DNA of 64,000 nt from Rhodococcoides kyotonense (GCF_001645385.1 NZ_LVHI01000012.1:497552-561551), one strand, 5' to 3'. Positions 26,103 through 38,309 are shown, counted from the stretch's first letter. The notes: generated by a model not told the origin, from the letters alone. Program-made: numbers and translations.

Positions 26103-27203
26103 TCAGAAACGCGGGTGGTTGCCCACCAGGTGCGCACGCTCGACGGTCTCCGACTTGTCCGTCGACTTCTTGACGGTTCCCAGAGTCCAGCAGTCGATGT
26201 GGCGTGCCGTCAGCACGGCAAGAGCACGGTCCACGTCCTCGGGTGCGACGATGGCGACCATTCCGACGCCCATGTTGAACGTCTGTTCCATCTCTGCACG
26301 CTCGACTCGTCCGCGCTGCGCGATGAGCGAGAACACCGGCGCCGGGCTCCACGTCGCGCGGTCCAGTTCGGCGACGAGACCGGCAGGCATGACGCGGGCG
26401 AGGTTGTTGGCCAGTCCGCCACCGGTGACGTGGCAGAACGTGCGCACGTCGGTCTCCGCGGCGAGCGCGAGGCAGTCCTTGGCGTAGATCTTCGTCGGCT
26501 CGAGCAGTTCCTCACCGAGCGTGCGACCGAATTCCTCGACGTGTCCACCCAGGTCCATGTGGTTGATCTCGAGCAGGACCTTGCGGGCCAGCGAGTAACC
26601 GTTGGAGTGCAGACCGGACGATCCCATCGCGATGACGACGTCACCGGGACGCACACGATCGGGTCCGAGCACCGCATCGGCCTCGACGACGCCGACGCCT
26701 GTCGCGGACAGGTCGTAGTCGCCGTCGGCCATCAGTCCCGGGTGCTCGGCCGTCTCGCCGCCGAGCAGGGCGCAGCCGGCGATGACGCAGCCTTCTGCGA
26801 TGCCCTTGACGAGTTCCGCGACCATCTCGGGCACGACGCGGCCGACCGCGATGTAGTCCTGCAGGAACAGCGGTTCCGCGCCACAGACGACCAGGTCGTC
26901 GACGACCATCGCCACGAGGTCCAGGCCGACGGTGTCGTGCTTTCCGAGCGCCTGCGCGACGGCGATCTTGGTGCCGACGCCGTCGGTCGAGGCGGCGAGG
27001 ATCGGCTCGCGGTAGTCGCCCTTCAGCGAGAAGAGGCCCGCGAATCCACCGAGGCCACCCATGACCTCGGGTCGCGAAGCCTTCTTGGCAAGTGGTGCGA
27101 AGAGTTCGACCGCGCGGTCACCTGCTTCGATGTCGACGCCTGCCGCGGCGTAGGAAGCACCGCCCGAAGATGCTGCGTGGGGTGGTCGGGAATCCTCGGT
27201 CAT
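26103..27203 (-). CDS. purM: phosphoribosylformylglycinamidine cyclo-ligase (AIR synthetase)
   Basis: Fifth step of purine synthesis: ATP-dependent closure of FGAM to AIR. The 366-residue protein has the N-terminal YAAAGVDIEAGDRAVELF, the nucleotide-binding ASTDGVGTKIAVA and DLVAMVVDDLVVCGAEPLF segments and the C-terminal FNMGVGMV, all PurM hallmarks. I place the start at ATG 27203 (MTEDSRPPH); the frame extends to 27260 but without conservation. The 180-base divergent gap to asnB holds a TGCGCG/CGCGCA palindrome at 27234-27249 of unknown role. Confidence 0.95.
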   Translation of the reverse strand: MTEDSRPPHAASSGGASYAAAGVDIEAGDRAVELFAPLAKKASRPEVMGGLGGFAGLFSLKGDYREPILAASTDGVGTKIAVAQALGKHDTVGLDLVAMVVDDLVVCGAEPLFLQDYIAVGRVVPEMVAELVKGIAEGCVIAGCALLGGETAEHPGLMADGDYDLSATGVGVVEADAVLGPDRVRPGDVVIAMGSSGLHSNGYSLARKVLLEINHMDLGGHVEEFGRTLGEELLEPTKIYAKDCLALAAETDVRTFCHVTGGGLANNLARVMPAGLVAELDRATWSPAPVFSLIAQRGRVERAEMEQTFNMGVGMVAIVAPEDVDRALAVLTARHIDCWTLGTVKKSTDKSETVERAHLVGNHPRF

Positions 27204-27384
27204 GCGGCTCCAGCCTTGTATTCGTAATTCGGTTGCGCGGTGACGCGCACAGTTGCGCACTAACGGTACCGGAGCCGGTCTTCGGTGGGCGCACTCGCTG
27301 GTCCTCGAAAAACTTAGTTAGCGGGCGTAACGTTCATGCTGCATCGTCCGAGCGGTCTTCGGACCACGAACTGGGAGGCAGAAC

Positions 27385-29202
27385 ATGTGCGGAATCACGG
27401 GGTGGGTGTCCTACGGACGCGACCTACGGAACGAAACCGGGACACTGCGTGCGATGACGGACACGATGAGCCGGAGGGGCCCCGACGACGAGGGCCTGTG
27501 GACGGCCGAACATGCCGCGCTCGGCCACCGACGCCTCGCGATCATCGACATCCCCGGCGGTCACCAACCCATGACGCTGACGCGACCGGACGGCTCCGAG
27601 GCCGTCATCGTCTACAGCGGCGAAACCTACAACTTCCGGGAACTGCGTCGGTCGCTCCCCGACACCTTCACCACGAACAGCGACACCGAGGTCGTTCTGC
27701 ACGCACACGAGGAATGGGGCCAGGGCGCCGTCGAACATCTCAACGGGATGTTCGCGTACGCGCTGTGGGACTCGCGCACGCAGGAACTTCTCCTCGTTCG
27801 TGACCGCCTCGGCGTCAAACCGCTCTACTACCTGGAAACCGAGGACGGCGTCCTGTTCGGCTCCGAACCGAAGGCGATTCTCGCCAATCCCCTCGCATCG
27901 AAGAACGTCGGTGTCGACGGCCTCCGCCGGCTGCTCGGCTTCGTGGCCGACCCGTCGAACGCGGTGTTCGACGGCATGAAGGAGGTACCGCCGGGCCACG
28001 TCGTCCGCGTGTCCGCGCACGGGCTTCGGGAAGTACGGTACTGGGGCCTCGACGACCACGAGCACACCGACGACCTCGACACGACGATCGCCACCGTTCG
28101 AGAGTTGTTGGACGACACAGCCTCTCGCCAGTTGATCGCCGACGTACCGCTGTGCACGTTGCTGTCGGGCGGACTCGACTCGTCGGCGCTGACGGCTCTC
28201 GCAGCACAGCAGTTGGCTGCGGCGGACAAGGGAGCGGTGCGATCGTTCGCCGTCGACTTCGTCGGCTACGCAGACAATTTCGTCGCCGACGGACTTCGCG
28301 ACGCGCCCGACACGCAATTCGTCCGCGATGTCGCCGACCACGTGGCCGCCGATCATCGCGACATCGTCCTCGGCAACGACGACCTGCTCGATCCCGCGCA
28401 CCGCGCCGCGGTCTTGGCCGCCCGTGACTACCCGGGTCTCGGCGACATGGACACATCGCTCTACCTGTTGTTCCGAGCGGTGCGGGAGCAGTCGACGGTC
28501 GCACTCTCGGGTGAGTCCGCCGACGAGGTCTTCGGCGGTTACGCCGACTTCCACGATCCGAAAGTCGTTGCCGCCGATACGTTCCCGTGGCTCGCAGGCG
28601 GTATGGCCCAGGGACGCGACACGATGGCTGCGTTCGCGCCCGATGTTCGCGCGCAACTGGACATGGACTCCTACTACGAGGCGCAGTACCGTCGCGCACT
28701 CGCCGAGGTGCCCACGCGCACGGGCGATGTGGGGTTGGAGGCGCGGATGCGGCAGATCTCCTACCTGTACCTGACGCGTTTTCTGCCGTTGCTCCTCGAA
28801 CGCAAGGACCGGATGAGCATGGCCGTCGGCCTCGAGGTTCGCGTGCCGTTCTGCGATCACCGACTGGTGCAGTACGTGTTCGGGACGCCATGGGCCTTCA
28901 AGACGTTCGACGGTCGAGAGAAGAGCCTGTTGCGGGCAGCGACGGCGGATCTACTGCCGCAGTCGGTGGTGCAGCGCGTCAAGAGCCCGTATCCGAGCAC
29001 ACAGGATCCGCACTACGCGAAGACGATTCTTCAGGAACTCGGTGCGGTGCTGGACGATTCGAACGCACCCGTCGGCGCCCTTCTGGACCGGACGGAGGTC
29101 GAGAAGCTCCTCGGGGCGCAGGACGATGTGCATGCCCGTCACGCGGCGGAGCGAGTCGTCGGCATCAATTCCTGGTTGGCCGACCATACGATCAGCCTGT
29201 AA
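27385..29202 (+). CDS. asnB: asparagine synthetase (glutamine-hydrolysing)
   Basis: Makes asparagine from aspartate with glutamine as nitrogen donor. The 605 residues start MCGITGWVSY, so after Met removal Cys is the class II amidotransferase nucleophile, followed by RRGPDDEGLW and the glutaminase domain (to about 190). The synthetase domain carries the pyrophosphate loop LLSGGLDSSALTALA (about 260) and SGESADEVFGGY. GGGAGGCAGAAC precedes the ATG at 27385. It is a single gene, divergent from purM and convergent with purF, and is an addition relative to the mycobacterial gene order as I recall it. Confidence 0.94.
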   Translation: MCGITGWVSYGRDLRNETGTLRAMTDTMSRRGPDDEGLWTAEHAALGHRRLAIIDIPGGHQPMTLTRPDGSEAVIVYSGETYNFRELRRSLPDTFTTNSDTEVVLHAHEEWGQGAVEHLNGMFAYALWDSRTQELLLVRDRLGVKPLYYLETEDGVLFGSEPKAILANPLASKNVGVDGLRRLLGFVADPSNAVFDGMKEVPPGHVVRVSAHGLREVRYWGLDDHEHTDDLDTTIATVRELLDDTASRQLIADVPLCTLLSGGLDSSALTALAAQQLAAADKGAVRSFAVDFVGYADNFVADGLRDAPDTQFVRDVADHVAADHRDIVLGNDDLLDPAHRAAVLAARDYPGLGDMDTSLYLLFRAVREQSTVALSGESADEVFGGYADFHDPKVVAADTFPWLAGGMAQGRDTMAAFAPDVRAQLDMDSYYEAQYRRALAEVPTRTGDVGLEARMRQISYLYLTRFLPLLLERKDRMSMAVGLEVRVPFCDHRLVQYVFGTPWAFKTFDGREKSLLRAATADLLPQSVVQRVKSPYPSTQDPHYAKTILQELGAVLDDSNAPVGALLDRTEVEKLLGAQDDVHARHAAERVVGINSWLADHTISL

Positions 29203-29215
29203 GCGGCTCCGCCGA

Positions 29216-29259
29216 CCGTGCGTGGGAATGTATAGCCCTCTACGTATTCCCACGCACGG
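29216..29259. terminator. convergent-end palindrome between asnB and purF (GCCCTC-loop family)
   Basis: Perfect 14-bp arms (CCGTGCGTGGGAAT and complement) around a loop region containing TAGCCCTCTA. It starts 14 bases after the asnB stop and ends 7 bases before the purF stop. It belongs to the same family as 41231-41272 and 46419-46466. Confidence 0.85.
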
Positions 29260-29265
29260 CAGGTG

Positions 29266-30831
29266 TCAGGGCCTGCTCAGTGCACTCACGTTCGCGTTGT
29301 CGCCGTCGACGGGCTGGCCGGCAGCCGTCGCCAGCAGACCTTCCAGGACATGCTTGCCCAGCGCGTTGTCGGCGGGCAGCTTGATCGGGTACTTGCCGGT
29401 GAAGCATGCCGTGCACAGACGCGACTCCGGCTGCTCGGAGGCCGCGATCATGCCCTCGGTCGAGATGTATCCGAGGGAGTCGGCTCCGATGGCCTGGCGC
29501 ACGCCTTCGAGAATGCCGTCCTCGGCGTCGACGCCGTTCGCGATCAACTCGGCGGGCGACGCGAAGTCGATGCCGTAGAAGCATGGCCAGCGAACCGGCG
29601 GCGACGCGATGCGGACGTGGATCTCGAGTGCGCCTGCTTCACGCAGCATGCGAATGAGCGCACGCTGGGTGTTGCCGCGAACGATCGAATCGTCCACCAC
29701 GACAAGCCTTTTGCCCCGAATGACCTCCTTGAGAGGATTCAGTTTGAGGCGAATACCGAGCTGACGGATGGTCTGCGACGGCTGAATGAAGGTGCGTCCG
29801 ACATACGCGTTCTTCATCAGACCCTGGCCGTACGGGATGCCCGAGCCCTGCGCGAAGCCGACCGCGGCAGGTGTACCCGACTCGGGTACCGGGATCACCA
29901 GGTCGCCCTCCGCGGGATGTTCCTGTGCCAGGCGACGCCCGATCTCGACGCGCGTCGAGTGGACCGAACGCCCGCCGATGACGCTGTCGGGACGCGCGAG
30001 GTAGACGTACTCGAACACGCAGCCCTTGGGCTCGGGGGCCGCGAACCGCGACGAGCGGACACCGTCGGCGTCGATCGCCAGCAGCTCGCCCGGCTCGATG
30101 TCACGCACGAACGCGGCACCGACGATGTCGAGCGCGGCCGTCTCGCTGGCCACGACCCAACCGCGATCGAGACGTCCGAGCGACAGCGGGCGGATACCGT
30201 GCGGGTCACGAGCCGCGTACAGCGTGTGCTCGTCCATGAACGTGAGACAGAACGCGCCCTTCAGCGTGGGCAGCAGTTCCATCGCGGCCTGCTCGATCGT
30301 GCGGTCGGCCGCCTTGTGCGCGAGCAGCGCGGTCACGACGTCGGAGTCCGACGTCCCGTTGCCCTGCAGGCGATCGCTGATGAGGCCTTCCTCGCGAGCC
30401 CGCGAGGCGAGGTCCGCGAAGTTGACGAGGTTGCCGTTGTGGCCGAGCGCGATGCCCGTGCCCGCGGTCGTGGTGCGGAAGATCGGCTGCGCGTTCTCCC
30501 AGGTGACCGAGCCACTGGTCGAATAGCGGCAGTGTCCGACGGCGACATGCCCCGGCATGGCGCCGAGGGTCTGCTCGTCGAAGACCTGGCTGACGAGACC
30601 GAGATCCTTGAACACCAGGACCTGGGAACCGTCGGAGACCGCGATGCCCGCAGCTTCCTGGCCGCGGTGCTGCAGCGCATAGAGCCCGTAATACGAGAGC
30701 TTGGCCACATCCTCCCCCGGAGCCCAGACTCCGAATACGCCGCACTCTTCTCGAGGCTCGTTCTCGGGTTCGTCGAGGGGCTTGCCTACCAGAAGATTTG
30801 GACTGTCGACCGACAAATCGGCAGAGGTCAC
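29266..30831 (-). CDS. purF: amidophosphoribosyltransferase
   Basis: First committed step of purine synthesis: PRPP plus glutamine to phosphoribosylamine. The 521-residue protein has a 29-residue propeptide and then CGVFGVWAPGE, with Cys30 as the class II amidotransferase nucleophile exposed after cleavage. The PRPP loop is RLVVVDDSIVRGNTQ. Cys residues in EPKGCVFEY and CTACFTGKYP agree with the [4Fe-4S]-containing Bacillus-type enzyme. The start is GTG at 30831, with GGGAG upstream. It is preceded on the same strand by the SCP2-like gene, 137 bases away. Confidence 0.95.
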   Translation of the reverse strand: MTSADLSVDSPNLLVGKPLDEPENEPREECGVFGVWAPGEDVAKLSYYGLYALQHRGQEAAGIAVSDGSQVLVFKDLGLVSQVFDEQTLGAMPGHVAVGHCRYSTSGSVTWENAQPIFRTTTAGTGIALGHNGNLVNFADLASRAREEGLISDRLQGNGTSDSDVVTALLAHKAADRTIEQAAMELLPTLKGAFCLTFMDEHTLYAARDPHGIRPLSLGRLDRGWVVASETAALDIVGAAFVRDIEPGELLAIDADGVRSSRFAAPEPKGCVFEYVYLARPDSVIGGRSVHSTRVEIGRRLAQEHPAEGDLVIPVPESGTPAAVGFAQGSGIPYGQGLMKNAYVGRTFIQPSQTIRQLGIRLKLNPLKEVIRGKRLVVVDDSIVRGNTQRALIRMLREAGALEIHVRIASPPVRWPCFYGIDFASPAELIANGVDAEDGILEGVRQAIGADSLGYISTEGMIAASEQPESRLCTACFTGKYPIKLPADNALGKHVLEGLLATAAGQPVDGDNANVSALSRP

Positions 30832-30968
30832 AGCACTGCTCCCTTGGGGGATGGGGCGGGGGGCCGTGCCCAGTCTACGGGCACGCGAGACATGTCAACG
30901 CATCGACGGCCCTGCGCCATTCCCGAACCGAGCACTTTGTCGTCACCCGCTGTCCACCTCGGGGGCGT

Positions 30969-31355
30969 TCAGGCACGCAGGATCGGCAACCAGTGCCCTA
31001 CCTCGGACGCCCTGCTCCCCGACGCGCTGATCGCCCCGTCGCGGAGGGCGTCGTCGAACGACCGGACCCCCAGCGCGATCTCGAGCCAGGTCCGTGCGTC
31101 GGTCTCGACGACGTTGGGCGGCGTCCCCCGCGTGTGCCGCGGGCCGGTGATGCACTGCACCGCGACGAAGGGCGGCACCCGCACCTCGACGCTCGATCCC
31201 GGCGCCACCTGGGCCAGCGTCCTCGCGGTGGTGCGGACGGCGTCGGCAAGCGCTGCCCGCGGGGGCTTGTCCAGGGACCCGTCGCGCACCCAGTCGGCGA
31301 CGGCCAGCACGGCGGTGCGGACCTGTTCGGGGGTCACGGTTTTCGTCGGAGCCAC
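30969..31355 (-). CDS. bacterial SCP-orthologue (sterol carrier-like) protein
   Basis: Conserved 128-residue protein of the bacterial SCP orthologue family, which keeps the sterol-carrier fold without known sterol transport. It starts MAPTKTVTPEQVRTAVLAVADWV; the body holds SSVEVRVPPFVAVQCITGPRHTRGTPPNVVE, typical of this family, and ends with a short hydrophobic tail. It occupies the Rv0807 position next to purF. It starts 5 bases after the CPBP protease gene, so it is probably in one transcript with it. Confidence 0.75.
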   Translation of the reverse strand: MAPTKTVTPEQVRTAVLAVADWVRDGSLDKPPRAALADAVRTTARTLAQVAPGSSVEVRVPPFVAVQCITGPRHTRGTPPNVVETDARTWLEIALGVRSFDDALRDGAISASGSRASEVGHWLPILRA

Positions 31356-31360
31356 GTCGT

Positions 31361-31939
31361 TCAGCCTAATTCCGTGTCGTAGCGACGCGCGCGCACGGCC
31401 GACACCGCTCCCGACGCGTTGATCGCGTAGTGCAGCAACGCCGGCGCGAGCACACTGCCACTACGACGGCGCAGCCACGAGAACAGCACGCCCGCGGCAG
31501 AGGTGGCGGCAATGGTTCCGAGAACGGAGTCGCCCGCCGCACGGGCCGGATGAATGTGCCAGAGGCCGAAGAAGATCGGCGACCATCGCGGTGCCACCGC
31601 GTCGAACACTCCGCGAAAGATCAACTCCTCGGCGACGACGGTTCCGACGGGGATGCGAAAGAGGATCCACTCGGCGAGGTCGTCGTCCGACGGCCTGACG
31701 TTCGCGGCGAGGGCGGGTACCGCCGCGACGACCGCAGCACCGGTGACAGGAACGGCAGCAGCCGCGAGCCCCCATCGCAGTCCCGCGCGCCACGGCCCGA
31801 GGGGTGATCGGGTGACGGCAGCCAGCGATACCCCGAACGCCGCGTTCACCACGGCCCGACGGCGGGGCGACAGACCCAGCGCAGGCACGACGACCGTGCT
31901 CCAGGCCGTCGTCGCGGCCCCCAGGAGGACGGCCCTCAC
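31361..31939 (-). CDS. CPBP-family intramembrane protease (CAAX protease-like)
   Basis: Membrane glutamic-type protease family (Pfam Abi/CPBP). The 192-residue product has several helices and the three family motifs: EELIFRGVFD (motif 1, EExxxR), FGLWHIHPA (motif 2, FxxxH), and LHYAINASG (motif 3, HxxxN). The start is the GTG at 31939, overlapping the stop of the upstream hydrolase gene (GTGA); the long frame upstream is antisense-like read-through of that gene and not used. Substrate unknown; in other bacteria such proteins act in prenyl-protein processing, bacteriocin immunity or regulated proteolysis. Confidence 0.85.
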   Translation of the reverse strand: MRAVLLGAATTAWSTVVVPALGLSPRRRAVVNAAFGVSLAAVTRSPLGPWRAGLRWGLAAAAVPVTGAAVVAAVPALAANVRPSDDDLAEWILFRIPVGTVVAEELIFRGVFDAVAPRWSPIFFGLWHIHPARAAGDSVLGTIAATSAAGVLFSWLRRRSGSVLAPALLHYAINASGAVSAVRARRYDTELG

Positions 31940-33726
31940 TTCTCCGGACCGTCGCGGCCGGCGAACTTGTCCATGACCGCGCGGACCTTCTCGGTGTCCT
32001 CGGCCGTCCAGCCCTCGGGCGCGGCGACCGATACCCAGCCGTCGAGGACGAGGGTTCCGTAGTTGTGGCCGTGTCCGTCCGGGACGCCTGCCGCATTGGT
32101 GAGGTCGGCCGCGACCTGCCAGAACGTGACGATCGGGAACCACCGCATGTCCGGTAGACGGTCCGGCCCCGGCGCTTCGGCGAGCCAGTCCGGGCGTTCG
32201 AACAGCAGGTCGGGCGACCACCACACCACCGGATCGGACGCGTGCTGCACGTAGAGAACCCGCGGACTGAGCCACGGTTCCGATTCCGGCGGGATGCCGC
32301 TGGAGTTGTCGGCGAACCGCACGACGAGGCCGTCGGCGTAGACCGGGCGCACTTCGGGCGTGCCGGGATCGCGTCGCGTCACGAATTGCGACCACAACCG
32401 GTTCGCGTTGGGCGGGCCGACCCACAACACGCCGTCGACGCTTTCGCGGATCTCGGCAAGGCCGTCGAACGCACCTTCGCCCGCCTGCGTGCCGAGGCTC
32501 TCGCCGTAGACGTACAGCCGGGGACGCGTCGCCTCGGGCTCTTGAAGCCAGCGCTGGCGAACCTTGTCGATCAAGGCCTTGCCGGCCTCGGCGGCCTTGT
32601 CGCGCTCGGCGAGGAACGAGATCCAACTCGGCAGATACGAGTACTGCGCGGCGACGGTAGCGACGTCGCCGGCGAACATGAGCTCCTCGGCTTCGATCGC
32701 CGTCGGGTTGACCCAGCCCGTCCCGGTCGTCGGCACGACGACCAGTGCCTGCCGCTGGAACGCGCCGGTCCGTTCGAGCTCCCGGACGACGATGTCGAGA
32801 CGTTCGTCCTGGGTGTCCGCGGTCTCGAGGCCCGCGTACGCACGAATGGGCTCGAGCGCGGGTCGGCCGAGACCGTCGGAGATCTCGTCCGCGCTCAGTC
32901 CGCTGGACACGAAGTTCCGGCCTTCGAAACCGAGGGTGTCCCACGGCGCCAACGACACCGGGCTACCCGACCGTTCCGGCCGCAGGGGCTGGACGGCGCC
33001 GTCGCGAGTTTCGTTGTTCTGCAGGCTGAACACGGAATTGGTGACGTCGGACACCGCCCGCAGCAGGACGCCCTGCACGAGCGCGATGACGAGAACCACG
33101 ACGAGGACGACGCCGATGACGTTGGCGACCTCGCGCGGCATCTTGACGATCTTGTTGACCTGACGCGCCACGAAGCGCACCAGATCGCGGAGCACGCGCA
33201 TACCGGAGATGAACAGCGCGGCGACGCCGATGCTCAACGCGCCGGTGCGAAAGTAGCCGGTCGTCGTCGTGCCTTCGGCATCCATCAGTGCGGCGAGCTC
33301 ACGCTGCCAACCGGCCGAGAGATACAGCATGTACAGCGAGGCGAGAACCGCGATCGGAACGATCGCGAACTTGACGTACAGCTCGACCTTGCGCGGCAGA
33401 GGCCACCAGGACTTGCCGCCCAGGAACCACCGACGTACCGCCCACCCGACGACGACGCCGAAGCCGTAGCCGATGGCGGCGTTGATACCACCGATCAGCC
33501 CCTGGAACAGCCAATCGCGCGGCAGCAGCGACGGCGTCAGCGACCAGCAGAAGAACAACGCGCCGAACGCGATTCCGGTGAAGTCGAGTTTCAGCAGCCC
33601 CCACAGCCACATGACGAAGGGGTGCTTGTCCGGGGAGGGCACCGACAGTTCGATCGGGAGACGGTAGTGCGAGTGCTCGCGCTCTACCGTGTCGACTGTC
33701 CCCTCCGATGCCTCTCCCCCGGACAT
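31936..33726 (-). CDS. multi-pass membrane alpha/beta-hydrolase (Abhydrolase_9 family)
   Basis: The 596-residue protein has an N-terminal membrane part with about five helices (about 48-230; WLWGLLKLDFTGIAFGALFF, SLLPRDWLFQGLIGGINAAIG, and others), then a hydrolase domain with nucleophile elbow YGESLGTQAG near residue 400, an Asp in WVGPPNANRL/VVRFADNSSG region and a late His in GHGHNYG. This is the actinobacterial DUF2319/Abhydrolase_9 family, suspected to be lipases or esterases acting at the cytoplasmic face or in the wall. It begins 3 bases after purL and ends in a four-base overlap with the CPBP gene, so it is part of a purL-hydrolase-CPBP-SCP run. Confidence 0.85.
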   Translation of the reverse strand: MSGGEASEGTVDTVEREHSHYRLPIELSVPSPDKHPFVMWLWGLLKLDFTGIAFGALFFCWSLTPSLLPRDWLFQGLIGGINAAIGYGFGVVVGWAVRRWFLGGKSWWPLPRKVELYVKFAIVPIAVLASLYMLYLSAGWQRELAALMDAEGTTTTGYFRTGALSIGVAALFISGMRVLRDLVRFVARQVNKIVKMPREVANVIGVVLVVVLVIALVQGVLLRAVSDVTNSVFSLQNNETRDGAVQPLRPERSGSPVSLAPWDTLGFEGRNFVSSGLSADEISDGLGRPALEPIRAYAGLETADTQDERLDIVVRELERTGAFQRQALVVVPTTGTGWVNPTAIEAEELMFAGDVATVAAQYSYLPSWISFLAERDKAAEAGKALIDKVRQRWLQEPEATRPRLYVYGESLGTQAGEGAFDGLAEIRESVDGVLWVGPPNANRLWSQFVTRRDPGTPEVRPVYADGLVVRFADNSSGIPPESEPWLSPRVLYVQHASDPVVWWSPDLLFERPDWLAEAPGPDRLPDMRWFPIVTFWQVAADLTNAAGVPDGHGHNYGTLVLDGWVSVAAPEGWTAEDTEKVRAVMDKFAGRDGPEK

Positions 33727-33729
33727 GGC

Positions 33730-36006
<2,277 letters not shown>

Positions 36007-36106
36007 GAGGAGTGAGTCCTTCCCTGGAGCGAATTGCCGAGGTCAGTCTATCCGTGCAGGCCGACAGGCTCTAATCAGTGTTCGTCGTTTGTGCGAACAT
36101 GGCCTG

Positions 36107-36862
36107 GTGGACATCCCTTTGACCGAGAACGATCTGGACGAAACAGGCGTCATCACGCCGCAGATGGTGGTCAAGGGGGTGGACGTCCCGAAGAAGGCCG
36201 TCGTCTGCTTCTTCGCCGAGGTGATCGAGTCCATAGCAGGCGAAGGCAAGGCTCGGGTGCTGTCGATCCTGCGGTCCGAGCACGGCGAACACCCGGTCTA
36301 CGAGATCGAACGCGCAGGTGAGCGTCTCGCGGTGTTCCATCCGGGCGTCGGTGCGCCGCTCGCCGCCCTGTTTCTCGAAGAAGCGATCGCACTCGGGTGC
36401 GAGGAGTTCGTCGCCGTCGGCGGGGCGGGCGCGCTGACCGATCAGCTCGGGATGGGACACGTCATGGTCGTCGACAGCGCCGTGCGCGACGAGGGCACGT
36501 CCTTCCACTACCTCCCGCCGGGTCGCGTCGTCGATGCGGATCCCGACGGCGTCGCGCTGCTGCAGCAGGTGCTGACCGAGGCGGGCATCGATCACGTCAC
36601 CGGTCGGTCGTGGACCACCGACGCGCTGTACCGCGAGACCCGAAGCCGGGTGTCGAGGCGCGTCGACGAGGGGTGTCTGACGGTCGACATGGAAGCGTCG
36701 GCGTTCTGTGCCGTCGCGAAGTATCGCGGGGTGCGCTTCGCGCAGTTGCTGTACGCCGGTGACTCGCTGGCGGCCGACTGGGAGCACCGCGGCTGGACCA
36801 AAGCGGGCACCGTCCGCGAGCAGTTGTTCTGGCTCGCGGCCGATGCCTGCGTGCGCTTCTGA
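36107..36862 (+). CDS. nucleoside phosphorylase-family protein
   Basis: Purine/uridine phosphorylase superfamily (PNP_UDP_1), acting in nucleoside salvage by phosphorolysis. The 251-residue protein has HPGVGAPLAALFLEEAIALGCEEFVAVGGAGAL (the G-x-G/S-x-P nucleoside pocket strand) and the ribose-binding MEASAFCAVAKYRGV. Length agrees with uridine phosphorylase-like members; base specificity cannot be read from the sequence. GTG at 36107 (VDIPLTENDLDETG) is my start; the frame upstream is antisense to purL. It lies divergent from purL with a 100-base gap. Confidence 0.8.
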   Translation: MDIPLTENDLDETGVITPQMVVKGVDVPKKAVVCFFAEVIESIAGEGKARVLSILRSEHGEHPVYEIERAGERLAVFHPGVGAPLAALFLEEAIALGCEEFVAVGGAGALTDQLGMGHVMVVDSAVRDEGTSFHYLPPGRVVDADPDGVALLQQVLTEAGIDHVTGRSWTTDALYRETRSRVSRRVDEGCLTVDMEASAFCAVAKYRGVRFAQLLYAGDSLAADWEHRGWTKAGTVREQLFWLAADACVRF

Positions 36863-36878
36863 TTCCGCTGGCACCTGG

Positions 36879-36959
36879 CTTGTCGAGCGAGCACCCTTCT
36901 TGCCGAGCTAGCCCCCGAATTCGCGGCTCATGTGGGGTGTTGGCAGTGCAAAAAGGGTG
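36879..36959. repeat. direct and inverted repeats at a convergent junction
   Basis: A 14-base unit occurs twice 20 bases apart (CTTGTCGAGCGAGC at 36879, CTTGCCGAGCTAGC at 36899). CACCCTTCTTG (36892-36902) also pairs with CAAAAAGGGTG (36949-36959). The stretch fills the gap between the phosphorylase and aminopeptidase stops and may act as a weak terminator. Confidence 0.5.
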
Positions 36960-36976
36960 TCAGCTCCCCGAGATTG

Positions 36977-38245
36977 CTACGCCGCAGGCGCCAGGAACGC
37001 CGCCAGTGCATCAGCGTACGCCGTGATGTCCGACGCGCCCATGAGCTCACGTGAGCTGTGCATCGCGAGTTGCGCAGCGCCGACGTCGACGGTCGACAGC
37101 CCGGTGCGCGACGCGGTGATCGGCCCGATCGTCGAGCCGCACGGCAGATCGGCGCGGTGGACGTACCGCTGCAGTGGCACGCCCGCCTGATCGCACGCCA
37201 GCGCGAACGCGCCTGCACCCGCGGAATCCGTTGCGTACCTGAGATTTTGGTTGACCTTCAGAACCGGGCCACCGCCGAGTTCGATGCGGTGCGCCGGCTC
37301 GTGGCGATCCGGATAGTTGGGATGCGTCGCGTGTGCCATGTCGCCCGACGCGCAGATCGAGCCCGCCATCGTGCGCAGGAACTCCTCACGCCCGCCGCCG
37401 CGTCCGAGCACGATTCGTTCGAGCACCGTGTTCAGCAGATCCGAGAATGCACCGCGGTCGGACATGCTGCCGACCTCCTCGTGGTCGAACAGCGCAAGCA
37501 CCGGCGTGACGTCCGTCGGCGCGGCGACCGCTGCGATCAGCGCCTGCGTCCCGGCGTAGCAGGTGCCCTGATTGTCGAGCCGGGGCGCGCTGACCAGCTC
37601 GGATCCGACGCCGACGATCGCGCTCGGGGCCAGATCGTGCGTCATCAACTCCCACCCGAGGACGTCGGTCGGTTCGACGCCTTCCAGTGCGGCCACGTAG
37701 TCCACGAACGAGCGAGGTGAGTTCCCGACGCCCCAGATCGCGTTGACGTGTCGCTGTGGGTCGAGCGTGACACCTTTGCGGTCCTCGGACAGGTGAATGG
37801 CCAGCTGCGGCACGCGCAGAATCGGTTCGTCGACCTTGACGAGCACTTCACGCAGACTGTTGCCGTCGCGCACGCTGAGTCGGCCGGAGATTCCGAGATC
37901 CCGATCGAGCCACGAGTTCAGCCAGGCGCCGCCGTACGGTTCGAGCCCGACCATCTGCCACCCCGCCGACTCGAGGTCCGGGTTCTGCTTCACACGGAGG
38001 TTGGGGCTGTCGGTGTGTCCGCCGACGATCCTGAACGGGCCGTCAGCGTGAGTACTCCAGGCCACGAGGGACCCACCGCGGATCAGGTAGTACTTCCCCG
38101 GTTCCGTCGGCCATGCCTCGGTCTCCTCGACACGGACGAATCCGACCTCCTCGAGCTGTACCGACACCGTCCGGCACACATGGAAAGGCGACGGAGAGAC
38201 GTCGACGAAATTGCACAGACCGGCAGCAGTGGCGTTGGAGGACAT
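36977..38245 (-). CDS. pepC: M18 family aminopeptidase
   Basis: Cytosolic dinuclear zinc aminopeptidase that removes N-terminal (often acidic) residues. The 422 residues hold the M18 metal-binding motifs [12 protein letters not shown] (His and Asp), [16 protein letters not shown] (Glu pair) and [15 protein letters not shown] (late His), plus [11 protein letters not shown]-like Asp region. The start is ATG at 38245 ([22 protein letters not shown]); an in-frame extension to 38311 is not conserved. Same place as PepC (Rv0800). Divergent from the uncharacterised gene at 38310. Confidence 0.93.
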   Translation of the reverse strand: MSSNATAAGLCNFVDVSPSPFHVCRTVSVQLEEVGFVRVEETEAWPTEPGKYYLIRGGSLVAWSTHADGPFRIVGGHTDSPNLRVKQNPDLESAGWQMVGLEPYGGAWLNSWLDRDLGISGRLSVRDGNSLREVLVKVDEPILRVPQLAIHLSEDRKGVTLDPQRHVNAIWGVGNSPRSFVDYVAALEGVEPTDVLGWELMTHDLAPSAIVGVGSELVSAPRLDNQGTCYAGTQALIAAVAAPTDVTPVLALFDHEEVGSMSDRGAFSDLLNTVLERIVLGRGGGREEFLRTMAGSICASGDMAHATHPNYPDRHEPAHRIELGGGPVLKVNQNLRYATDSAGAGAFALACDQAGVPLQRYVHRADLPCGSTIGPITASRTGLSTVDVGAAQLAMHSSRELMGASDITAYADALAAFLAPAA

Positions 38246-38309
38246 GGGAACCATTGTGTCAGCCACTGCGTCGAACAGGACAAGACCACATCGACAGTCG
38301 GGGGATGAC

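Noticed and set aside
27233-27330. GlnR or PurR operator between purM and asnB
   Set aside because: GTAAC and TGCGCG/CGCGCA words are present but no full GlnR (GTnAC-n6-GaAAC) or PurR-type pattern could be read.
27424-28860. 478-codon - strand frame
   Set aside because: Antisense to asnB; no recognisable protein.
29263-31422. 719-codon + strand frame
   Set aside because: Covers purF and the SCP-like gene in antisense; no start context or domain.
36862-36977. Strong terminator after the phosphorylase gene
   Set aside because: Only loose direct and inverted repeats with a 46-base loop; listed as repeats, not as a terminator.
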